Shown: one piece after another, positions 7,429-13,929 of the stretch
Numbering within the stretch: position 1 is the stretch's first letter
Layout of the letters: every line of letters begins with the position of its first letter
IMG/VR virus record: IMGVR_UViG_3300034121_001409
Coordinates: 1-64,000 of that record
Length of the DNA: 64,000 nucleotides
Direction: 5' to 3' (one strand)
From: a virus
Notes under the pieces: model-generated
The model's database searches: none
Told to the model about the DNA's origin: nothing
Seen by the model: only the letters and a program-made list of their open reading frames with translations
Program-made: the position numbers and the translations under genes

Positions 7429-7530
7429 TCATTTCGGTCTATACAACACCAAAAGAAACAACAAGAACGCAATACACACATACGCAATCGCTTCTAATAT
7501 CCGTACTATCGTTTTAATAGATTTTTCCAT
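7429..7530 (-). CDS. Tiny single-pass membrane protein (33 aa)
   Basis: The ATG at 7530 overlaps the end of the metallophosphoesterase gene by 17 bases in another frame. The 33-aa product has a basic N-terminus (MEKSIKTIVR) followed by one strongly hydrophobic segment (ILEAIAYVCIAFLLFLLVLY) and ends RPK. The clean positive-then-hydrophobic layout argues for a real small membrane protein, of a kind found in phage lysis or superinfection-exclusion regions. Function unknown. Confidence 0.5.
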   Translation of the reverse strand: MEKSIKTIVRILEAIAYVCIAFLLFLLVLYRPK

Positions 7531-8521
7531 TTATAATCTTGAAATTACGCACATGGTAATCTCCATTGTTTTCAGTTCTTATGTGTGCGAACCCATGCAT
7601 ATAATTATTAGCAAATGGTGAATAGTCAGGATTTAATTCACACAAACAACCCGTACTATAAGTAATAACAGCAGAACCATTTAAAGTTGTTTCCTGATGC
7701 TCTGAAACCTTATGTACGTGCCCTATTATGGTAGATTCTTTCGCTCTCATAAATACACCTCTCGCAGCGTTAACAGGTGCGAAAACACCTCTTAAAAGCA
7801 AATGTCCATGAGTTACATTTAGCTTCCCGATTTTAACCAATGTTTTATCATCTATTTTTTTTACTCTGTGATTTGCTAAATTCAATCTATCTTCAAGTAA
7901 ATAGTATTCATCAAAAAACAACATAGGTGCTTTTACCTTCAACCATTCTTCATACCTTACATCATGGTTTCCTAATAACCAATAGACATTAGCATTAGGT
8001 AGTTTATATCTTAGATACTCAAAGAACTGAATACAAGCGTTAAATTCATCTTTGGTGCATCGTTTTGTCGGGTCTGCCTGAAATCTGCTTTGATGGTGAA
8101 AATCTAACAAATCACCGTTTATAAAGACTGTATTTACCTTATGCTCTACACCGTAATTTATAGCAGCTTCAACAGCACTATTAACCTGATACGGAATATG
8201 CAAATCAGAAATCATTAAAATATTATTGTCAGCAACAGGCAATTTATATTTCTTTTGTTCCCCAGCAAAACTGTCAGGCATTTTAGGCATTGTACTTATT
8301 TTTTCTACTTTGCCATTTTGTTTAAAAAATACATTATGTTTTCTTGAATATTCCCCATGCTCTCCACGATATGTCCTAACTGTCGTTCTTGCATCTTCAG
8401 CATCTTTAAATAGTAGTGGGTTTTGTTTGTAGGCAATATCTGCTATTGTTTTTGTCGGGTGCTTGGGAAACTTCTTTATAAGTTCCATTACTACTGTTCC
8501 TTTCGGTGTTACTTTAGCCAT
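7514..8521 (-). CDS. Calcineurin-like metallophosphoesterase
   Basis: A 335-aa protein with all metal-binding motifs of the family: SDLHIP (D106, H108), NGDLLDFH (D137), GNHD (184-187), THGH (238-240) and GHVH (267-270). Residues 1-65 form a separate, basic, helix-turn-helix-like region (TKTIADIAYKQNP) that may bind DNA. Family members hydrolyse phosphodiester or phosphomonoester bonds with two metal ions; phage ones can be nucleases or phosphatases acting on nucleotides. The substrate is not evident. It stands between the endolysin operon and the tRNA. Confidence 0.88.
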   Translation of the reverse strand: MAKVTPKGTVVMELIKKFPKHPTKTIADIAYKQNPLLFKDAEDARTTVRTYRGEHGEYSRKHNVFFKQNGKVEKISTMPKMPDSFAGEQKKYKLPVADNNILMISDLHIPYQVNSAVEAAINYGVEHKVNTVFINGDLLDFHHQSRFQADPTKRCTKDEFNACIQFFEYLRYKLPNANVYWLLGNHDVRYEEWLKVKAPMLFFDEYYLLEDRLNLANHRVKKIDDKTLVKIGKLNVTHGHLLLRGVFAPVNAARGVFMRAKESTIIGHVHKVSEHQETTLNGSAVITYSTGCLCELNPDYSPFANNYMHGFAHIRTENNGDYHVRNFKIINGKIY

Positions 8522-8530
8522 ATAGTTAGT

Positions 8531-8734
8531 TTAGTTAGAAGTTTTTTTCATTATATCTATCTTGTCTGAAATCTCAAATTCGTAATGGTCACTTGCTTCA
8601 ACTCCACACATTAAAGAGTACATAATAAGATTGTTTGGATGTATAGATATTGATACTATTACTCTTTCGTGCTGTTCCGAGTCTGTAACCAAATACACAC
8701 TGTCGCCTATATCGTATTTAGTAGTTAGCTTCAT
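8531..8734 (-). CDS. Hypothetical small beta-rich protein (67 aa)
   Basis: Begins MKLTTKYDIGDSVYLV, again the GD-x-V beta strand seen in several small proteins of this phage, followed by short hydrophobic strands (ERVIVSISI, LIMYSLMCGVE) and a lysine-rich end. This suggests a small SH3-like barrel. It lies 9 bases before the metallophosphoesterase and 17 bases after the endolysin, in the same operon. No function recognised. Confidence 0.5.
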   Translation of the reverse strand: MKLTTKYDIGDSVYLVTDSEQHERVIVSISIHPNNLIMYSLMCGVEASDHYEFEISDKIDIMKKTSN

Positions 8735-8751
8735 TTATTGGAGAGAATTAT

Positions 8752-9186
8752 TTATATCGTTTTCAATTGGAAATGCATACCATCCCAATTAGCCGGACTC
8801 CAATATCCACCCCAATCAAATCCTGCATCAGTGAAGCATTTAACAAATCCTGCGCTTAATGTTGGCTTCTTCTGCCACCCATTCCATGCAGCATTCACAT
8901 CTACTGCTACACCCCAAGAATGAAGACTCGCTGCTTTGCTTCCTTTTTTCTTTCGCACATTGAAACAACCATCCCATGTTTTCAGCTCATTCACAAAACC
9001 TCTATCTATAAGGTTTTTAAAAGCCTGTGTCAATGGTGCAATCATTGCTCTGTTGCAATATATTTTTTTAGGAATAATTCCTATTTCTAACTCAGCAGGA
9101 ACATCCCACATTGTCATATAAACTCCTTCTCCTTTCGGTGTTGTAGGGTCTCCCCATTTATCCCAACATTGTTTGCTTGATAACAT
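8752..9186 (-). CDS. M15-family peptidase, probable endolysin
   Basis: A 144-aa single-domain enzyme. SLHSWGVAVDVN (H89, D96) and WDGMHFQ (H138) supply the zinc ligands of M15 D,D- or L,D-peptidases (VanY / Ply500-like), and R78 in FNVR precedes them as usual. It should cleave the stem peptides of peptidoglycan and release progeny. There is no signal peptide, so a holin is needed to let it reach the wall. Candidate holins are encoded just upstream at 10181 and 12626. Confidence 0.9.
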   Translation of the reverse strand: MLSSKQCWDKWGDPTTPKGEGVYMTMWDVPAELEIGIIPKKIYCNRAMIAPLTQAFKNLIDRGFVNELKTWDGCFNVRKKKGSKAASLHSWGVAVDVNAAWNGWQKKPTLSAGFVKCFTDAGFDWGGYWSPANWDGMHFQLKTI

Positions 9187-9196
9187 AATTATAGTT

Positions 9197-9421
9197 TTAA
9201 ATGACTATTTCTTTTTCTTTCTTTCCTGTCAGGTCAATAACAACAAGCGGATACTTGGCTTCATTGTTATACACCCCTGCTGTAGCTTTGATGTTTTTAA
9301 GCGCAGACGCTTTTGTTTTCACACACTCGCTGCTCTGAAGAACTTCTCCGTTCTTTGCATACACAGTCACAAAGAATTGACCGAGTGTTTTCTTTGCTGT
9401 TGATTTATTAATTGTAATCAT
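9197..9421 (-). CDS. YegP/DUF1508-like small protein (74 aa)
   Basis: The core GQFFVTVYAKNGEVLQSSE, then a KTKASALKNIKATAGVY segment, follows the YegP repeat pattern (strand, NGE, then SxxY/K and a helix with a conserved alanine). Proteins of this family are small alpha/beta folds of uncertain role, present in bacteria and some phages. It is 10 bases downstream of the spanin-like gene and 10 bases upstream of the endolysin, so it belongs to the lysis operon by position. Confidence 0.6.
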   Translation of the reverse strand: MITINKSTAKKTLGQFFVTVYAKNGEVLQSSECVKTKASALKNIKATAGVYNNEAKYPLVVIDLTGKKEKEIVI

Positions 9422-9431
9422 CTTAATGTTT

Positions 9432-9893
9432 TTAAAATTTACTAATAACTACCCATGTCAATAAACCCATGACTGCTAAATTTAATCCTCCGGCTCCTAA
9501 ACTTATACCCAACTTCATTATGTTGTTTTTCCTGACCTGTTTAGTAAAAGCAGTTTCCATTTTATCTAATCGTGAGTTCGTGATATCGTTCAATTCTTTC
9601 ATGTTCGAATTAACCTTCTTAAAGTCTATACCGTTCTGCTTGTGCCACTCCAACTGCTTCTTCTGCTCTACGTTCACAGAATCCTGAACAACTATTTTTT
9701 CTTTCAATAATACGTTCTCTTCCCTACATTCATCTCTATCGTCTTTCCATCCGATATATTTAGACTGCTGCTCCGGAGTGGAGCATATAACAGTATCTGA
9801 GCCAATCTTTGCTTTAATTGGATAAATACTCTCGGCTCTTGTCAACAAGACCATCTGTAGTAAGATTGCTGTTGCTAATACGAATCTTTTCAT
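9432..9893 (-). CDS. Secreted/anchored coiled-coil protein, spanin-like
   Basis: 153 aa. An N-terminal signal-type hydrophobic stretch (MKRFVLATAILLQMVLL, then TRAES) is followed by a charged coiled coil (about 50-120) and a C-terminal membrane segment (GAGGLNLAVMGLLTWVVI). Its start lies 80 bases inside the upstream gene (9814-10179), the overlap typical of inner/outer spanin pairs. There is no lipobox cysteine after the hydrophobic stretch, and the C-terminal membrane segment is atypical, so the spanin reading is tentative. It could also be a tail- or holin-associated membrane protein. Confidence 0.5.
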   Translation of the reverse strand: MKRFVLATAILLQMVLLTRAESIYPIKAKIGSDTVICSTPEQQSKYIGWKDDRDECREENVLLKEKIVVQDSVNVEQKKQLEWHKQNGIDFKKVNSNMKELNDITNSRLDKMETAFTKQVRKNNIMKLGISLGAGGLNLAVMGLLTWVVISKF

Positions 9894-10179
9894 ACTTCTT
9901 TTTTAAATCAGAAATTTCTTTATCTGAGGCTCTTAATTTCTCTTCAAGTTTTAATACCTTTTGCTCACTCGCACCTATGCGCTCATATCGGGCTTCTACA
10001 GTGTCTAAGATGGTCTTATTTTCTTTTTCAATCATATCCTCCACCTTATCCAAGATATCGCTATAATCAGGAGCAGGAGCCTTTCTGAAGATAACAAATA
10101 AAACTAATACAGCTACCATAAATAGCAGTATAATAAATTTTACATTTCCCTTAATCCATTTTACAATCTGCTGTTTCAT
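9814..10179 (-). CDS. Membrane-anchored coiled-coil protein, inner-spanin-like
   Basis: 121 aa. One membrane segment close to the N-terminus (KFIILLFMVAVLVLFVIF), then a long charged coiled coil with heptad spacing (about 45-105, for example KVLKLEEKLRASDKEISDL). This topology, with cytoplasmic N-terminus and periplasmic coil, is that of inner-membrane spanins. The downstream partner begins inside it. It starts one base after the holin-like gene. Rz/Rz1-like roles in outer-membrane disruption are inferred from layout, not from sequence similarity. Confidence 0.55.
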   Translation of the reverse strand: MKQQIVKWIKGNVKFIILLFMVAVLVLFVIFRKAPAPDYSDILDKVEDMIEKENKTILDTVEARYERIGASEQKVLKLEEKLRASDKEISDLKKKYEKIRISNSNLTTDGLVDKSREYLSN

Positions 10180-10180
10180 A

Positions 10181-10471
10181 TTAATCCATTTCTTTTTCTA
10201 ATTCACCTGATTGAATAGGCACATCATTGCTTGTTATTTGTTTCTCTTTAGATAATGTTTTACCTACAACCAATGCACCTGCTGCTGTTACAAATGCACC
10301 TGCACCCATAACACCTGCTTCAAACTTAGTAAAAATAGATATCAAAAGTCCTGCACAAGCAAAAACACCAAACCAAAAACCTAAAAATAAAGGCATAGAA
10401 GATTTACCGTTGCTACCATTGAACATCTGTACAAAACTAAATTCGTTTACGGATAGGTTATTCTTTTTCAT
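10181..10471 (-). CDS. Holin-like two-pass membrane protein (96 aa)
   Basis: Two hydrophobic segments, PLFLGFWFGVFACAGLLISIF (about 27-47) and GVMGAGAFVTAAGALVVG (about 53-70), are joined by a short charged turn. The N-terminus is polar and the tail acidic (SGELEKEMD). Small size, two membrane passes and position before the spanin-like pair and endolysin suit a class II holin. A signal-free membrane protein of another function is possible. Confidence 0.55.
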   Translation of the reverse strand: MKKNNLSVNEFSFVQMFNGSNGKSSMPLFLGFWFGVFACAGLLISIFTKFEAGVMGAGAFVTAAGALVVGKTLSKEKQITSNDVPIQSGELEKEMD

Positions 10472-10526
10472 CCTATTTTTGTTTGCATTGTAGGTTTTTA
10501 CGCTATAATATGACTGACGAGTTTTT

Positions 10527-10784
10527 TTATAATAGTTTAATCAAAATCTGTGGTTGTATATTATTTGGATAACCAATTATTAGTTCACAATTTTCCTCTT
10601 TCTGTAACGATAACATAAAGGCATTTATCTTGTTATTAATCCTTAAATATTTTTCTTCCTGTTTTCTTCTGATAAAAGCTAACATTTCCTTTTCTTTTTC
10701 GGCTTCATTGTCCAATTCTTTTATGTTAGAATTTAATTTAGGATTTGCAGCCTTACTGATTATTGGTTTTAATTTTTTTGCCAT
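10527..10784 (-). CDS. Hypothetical small charged protein (85 aa)
   Basis: Either the ATG at 10784 (MAKKLKPIISKAANPK) or the one at 10796 could be used. 10784 is preferred because it sits one base after the stop of the preceding gene. The middle is a charged helix (NIKELDNEAEKEKEMLAFIRRKQEE), possibly a coiled coil, and the end is hydrophobic (QPQILIKLL). No recognisable family. Confidence 0.5.
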   Translation of the reverse strand: MAKKLKPIISKAANPKLNSNIKELDNEAEKEKEMLAFIRRKQEEKYLRINNKINAFMLSLQKEENCELIIGYPNNIQPQILIKLL

Positions 10785-10785
10785 T

Positions 10786-11010
10786 TTATTCTTCATTTAA
10801 TTGTGTTAAATAGCTATCAACAACAGCTTGTCTCTGTGCATCAACTTGAAATCCTGTCTGAGCATTATCGCTTTCAACTTCAAGGTGTTTTGTAAAGTTT
10901 GGAATCAAACCTTGATTATCTTTGATGGCAACAGAAATTATAACCTTATATTTATTTTCTGTTGTTTCCTGTTCTGCTGTTATGCTTTGTTCTATAATTT
11001 CGTATCTCAT
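10786..11010 (-). CDS. Hypothetical small protein (74 aa), fibre-associated by position
   Basis: Begins MRYEIIEQSITAEQE, with beta-prone segments (NKYKVIISVAIKDNQG) and a helical end (QRQAVVDSYLTQLNEE). Proteins of this size right after a tail-fibre gene are often fibre chaperones or tail-associated accessory proteins, but nothing in the sequence proves this. It starts 11 bases downstream of the fibre gene. Confidence 0.5.
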   Translation of the reverse strand: MRYEIIEQSITAEQETTENKYKVIISVAIKDNQGLIPNFTKHLEVESDNAQTGFQVDAQRQAVVDSYLTQLNEE

Positions 11011-11021
11011 ATTTATTCTAT

Positions 11022-12623
11022 TTACATATTTGAATGTGAAAACTTACGCCATGCTGTTCCATCGTAAAAACAAAGTTCATGCAATGTTGTATTATACACT
11101 ATTAACCCCTCCGCTGGAGATACTATGGCGTTTATTTCCGTTGTTGTCATTCGAGGTGGTAAAAAACCCATTGTAGTGCTGTTTATCTGTAACTTAGCAC
11201 TTGCAACTGGAGATGTCGTACCTATACCAACACTTCCTAATGCTGCCGTTGTACTTCCTTTTATAGTAAGAATTTCCGAAGGAGTAAAATTACCAAATCC
11301 ACCCGCTTGACCTGTATTTCCACAAAAATCCATTTGACCGTTTGCCGTTTTTATTACGTTTGAGTATGTTAACTCACCTCTGTAAGAACCGCTTATATAA
11401 TCGCCATTGAATACAATTGCATTAGTAGTTGATGAGGGCTTGGCAAAGGTCAAGTAATTACTTCCTGTGCTTGTAACTACACAGACTGGCGATGTGCTTG
11501 TACTAATCATTATATGTTGTGACGTTCCGGCTGAATATTGTAAGAATCCAGTTAAAGAACCTATCCATTGTGTATTAGATAAAAAGTTAACAAAAGAGCC
11601 CGATACCAACTGAATATTACCAGCCGTTATGTTAAGCGCATTATTAGTTGTCGCACCACTTGCCGTTAATTGTAATGCTATATTGGTGCTTGTTGTTCCT
11701 GTGTGTGTGTTGCTGAATATACCGGCTCTTGTTGTTTGTGCTGACGTTGCATTGGCACCGCTTAAAGCTACATTAAAAAGAGTTTGAGTATTTGATGCCG
11801 CTGCTGTAGAAGTAGAACTTATTTTGAATCCTATTCCGGAGGAAATACTGTTCCACTGCCAATCAACAGCATTTGCTGCTGAATTTATTGTTGCTGCTGT
11901 TGTTGCTGCTGTTATTGCATCTAATGTTGCACCACCCGATATAGTCCAGCTTCTATTGTCGCTTAAATCATAAGTTGTTCCATTAATAGTAAGTGTTCTT
12001 GCATTTGTTACCGGTGTATATCCCAATGCAGTTGTAATTTGAGTGCTATTTATAGATGTCAGATAACCACTATCATTTGTCCATTGGCTTATGTTTCCTG
12101 TTTTATTTGTAAAAGCCGTAGAGCTTGTTGCTGTTGCATATCCGGCTAATGCATGGTTTCCCCAACCATAGGCTGTATTCCAATTAGTTGAGTTATCTGT
12201 TATAGAAGCAGCCCAAGCTGTGCCTGTACTTATTGGTATTCCTGCACTTGGATAAACCACTGTACCCCCTGAAATAGATGGTATTATATTCCAACCGTCT
12301 TCTGAATAAGACAAACTATCTCCTGATTCTAAAGTGGCTTTTATTAGTATAACTTCTGTACCAAGTCCATTTATTTTAACAGTAATCTCAGAAGCTACTG
12401 TGTCTTGATTATAAATTGAAATAGCAACAATATCTCTTGAGGATTGGTCTGTAGGTGCTAATAAGGCTACCACAGGAGTTGTGTTGTTTGTATGCCCTAT
12501 AGTGGTGATATTTTTTTTATCTGCGTTATTGGTGTAAGTAACAGAATAACTAATTTGGTGTGTTGTCACAACCCCTGATAGAACCAACTCTAATCTTGAT
12601 AATATGTTAGTTAAAGCTATCAC
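11022..12623 (-). CDS. Tail fibre/spike-type protein (533 aa)
   Basis: A Ser/Thr/Asn/Ala-rich beta-structured protein. It has fibre-type repeats (WNTAYGWGNHALAGY, WTNDSGYLTS, ALGYTPV), glycine-rich segments, and an end block of the kind found in Bacteroidota phage fibres (SPAEGLIVYNTTL, then CFYDGTAWRKF). The role would be host-surface binding. The first codon is GTG at 12623; no ATG lies near the beginning of the conserved frame. It is preceded after two bases by a holin-like gene. Confidence 0.8.
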   Translation of the reverse strand: MIALTNILSRLELVLSGVVTTHQISYSVTYTNNADKKNITTIGHTNNTTPVVALLAPTDQSSRDIVAISIYNQDTVASEITVKINGLGTEVILIKATLESGDSLSYSEDGWNIIPSISGGTVVYPSAGIPISTGTAWAASITDNSTNWNTAYGWGNHALAGYATATSSTAFTNKTGNISQWTNDSGYLTSINSTQITTALGYTPVTNARTLTINGTTYDLSDNRSWTISGGATLDAITAATTAATINSAANAVDWQWNSISSGIGFKISSTSTAAASNTQTLFNVALSGANATSAQTTRAGIFSNTHTGTTSTNIALQLTASGATTNNALNITAGNIQLVSGSFVNFLSNTQWIGSLTGFLQYSAGTSQHIMISTSTSPVCVVTSTGSNYLTFAKPSSTTNAIVFNGDYISGSYRGELTYSNVIKTANGQMDFCGNTGQAGGFGNFTPSEILTIKGSTTAALGSVGIGTTSPVASAKLQINSTTMGFLPPRMTTTEINAIVSPAEGLIVYNTTLHELCFYDGTAWRKFSHSNM

Positions 12624-12625
12624 TA

Positions 12626-13213
12626 TTAGTCCATTTGTTTTTCATCTTGTGTTTTTCCTAAAAACTTTTCTACGTTTCCATCTTTGTTAAAGTTCTGCAT
12701 TCTCATCATCCACCATAAAGGAGGAAACTTCTTATCGCTAACATAGAAAATGTTATTAAATGCAGAAAGAGTAGGATATGTCATTATAAGTAACTTCCAA
12801 GTGAGAACAAAATAGTTTCTTGCATCAGGTGAGTTTATAAACTCCTGTGGACTTGAAAACGCTTGGAATATCTGAACAGCAACGTAACTTACTCCAAGTT
12901 TAGTAGCTAAACCTATAATCAAAAGAAGCATATTAAACCTACTTAGTTTGAATGACTTTAATACTCCCATAAACGCATCTGTTAAGCATAAGAAAATAAC
13001 AGTTTGAAAAAAGTATTTTTCAGGTATAAGAAAATCTCTTACAAAATCAGTTATGTATATTAACGGACTTAGCATTATAGTAAACATAATAGAGTATAGT
13101 ACTTTTACTTTAAATGATTTTATACCTATCGCATAGATAAGGTTCTCTATAAATCCATCTATAAATTCTTTTACCATTGTATGGCTTTTTATTTGGCTAC
13201 TTAATGAGTTCAT
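12626..13213 (-). CDS. Multi-pass membrane protein, phage holin family-like
   Basis: 195 aa with at least three hydrophobic segments: SIMFTIMLSPLIYITDFV, FFQTVIFLCLTDAFMGVLKSF and NMLLLIIGLATKLGVSYVAV. The spacing LTDAFMGVLKSFKLS followed by a glycine-containing helix resembles the D-x-x-x-G-x-x-K pattern of holin_4-type proteins. It starts with ATGA overlapping the stop of the 60-aa gene. A longer C-terminal soluble tail (LWWMMRMQNFNKDGN) is unusual for a holin. Function inferred. Confidence 0.6.
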   Translation of the reverse strand: MNSLSSQIKSHTMVKEFIDGFIENLIYAIGIKSFKVKVLYSIMFTIMLSPLIYITDFVRDFLIPEKYFFQTVIFLCLTDAFMGVLKSFKLSRFNMLLLIIGLATKLGVSYVAVQIFQAFSSPQEFINSPDARNYFVLTWKLLIMTYPTLSAFNNIFYVSDKKFPPLWWMMRMQNFNKDGNVEKFLGKTQDEKQMD

Positions 13214-13392
13214 ACTCCTGCTTTAATCGCATTCTTTTCAATACCTGCAACTTTGACTATTTGCATTGTCTTGATGAATTTAAGATTGTCATTTGGCAAA
13301 GCATCAACATCTGCTTTTACTTTAGCATCAATAGCTTTGATTTGATTAATTTGTTCTTCTGTAAAAACATTTATCTGAAGTAAGTTACTCAT
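13210..13392 (-). CDS. Hypothetical small protein (60 aa)
   Basis: Starts MSNLLQINVFTEEQINQ and consists of an amphipathic helix region with lysines (AIDAKVKADVDALPNDN). It overlaps the holin-like gene by four bases (ATGA), implying coupled translation. No family recognised; soluble, no membrane segment. Confidence 0.5.
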   Translation of the reverse strand: MSNLLQINVFTEEQINQIKAIDAKVKADVDALPNDNLKFIKTMQIVKVAGIEKNAIKAGV

Positions 13393-13420
13393 AGTTGTAT
13401 GTTTTAATTAAATGTTTTAA

Positions 13421-13525
13421 TTAAATAATTCCTTTATTGCTTAAAATTGAGAGTACGGTTGCTAATATTACTATAACAGCAAACCACGAAACCCAAAACG
13501 CTATTCTTTTCTTTGATATGCTCAT
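13421..13525 (-). CDS. Tiny single-pass membrane protein (34 aa)
   Basis: The ATG at 13525 overlaps the TGA of the preceding membrane-protein gene in an ATGA junction. The product starts MSISKKRIAFWVSWFAV, continues through a hydrophobic run (AVIVILATVLSIL), and ends SNKGII. The basic N-terminus followed by one membrane helix, together with the coupling, argue for a translated gene. It lies in a run of three small membrane-protein genes between two fibre genes. Confidence 0.6.
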   Translation of the reverse strand: MSISKKRIAFWVSWFAVIVILATVLSILSNKGII

Positions 13526-13923
13526 ATTCTATATTTTTTAGATGTGTAAAATAGATGAAAAGATACAGTCCTTACAAAATAGACAGACAGTAATTGAAAG
13601 CTATAATATGGTGTTACTTTGCCGGAAATAAAACCTACAAAAAAGCCTGACAGTATAAGACAGATTGTAAGCACTAATTGATACTTATGCCATCCATCTG
13701 TTTGTGCTACAAATAAGTTTCTCATTAGCCATACCTTTATTTTGCCTGTATATTTATTTTTGTTTTGACTACTTAAATGCTTATGCCAATATTCGTATGG
13801 TGTTTTATTCAGTTTGGATTCTTCTGATAAATCACATATCATTTTTGCATACCCTGAAAAATAGGCTGCAATGTGAGCGACTAAGCTAAAAACGACTGAT
13901 AATATAATTAATATTTTATCCAT
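13522..13923 (-). CDS. Membrane protein (133 aa), three hydrophobic segments
   Basis: Hydrophobic segments at the N-terminus (ILIILSVVFSLVAHIAAYF), at about 83-100 (VLTICLILSGFFVGFISG) and at about 105-125 (YSFQLLSVYFVRTVSFHLF) surround a polar, tyrosine- and lysine-rich stretch (KTPYEYWHKHLSSQNK). It could take part in lysis or in superinfection exclusion; it is not a recognised family. It lies 6 bases after the 687-aa fibre gene. Confidence 0.55.
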   Translation of the reverse strand: MDKILIILSVVFSLVAHIAAYFSGYAKMICDLSEESKLNKTPYEYWHKHLSSQNKNKYTGKIKVWLMRNLFVAQTDGWHKYQLVLTICLILSGFFVGFISGKVTPYYSFQLLSVYFVRTVSFHLFYTSKKYRI

Positions 13924-13929
13924 TATTTA

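Noticed and set aside
7308-7517. Plus-strand frame of 69 aa in the gene-poor region
   Set aside because: Opposite to all neighbours, no promoter box, no recognisable features, and it overlaps the minus-strand micro-protein with better structure.
13400-13426. Tandem copies of GTTTTAATTAAAT
   Set aside because: Two AT-rich copies in a short spacer; such repeats arise easily in AT-rich DNA and there is no gene or promoter box linked to them.
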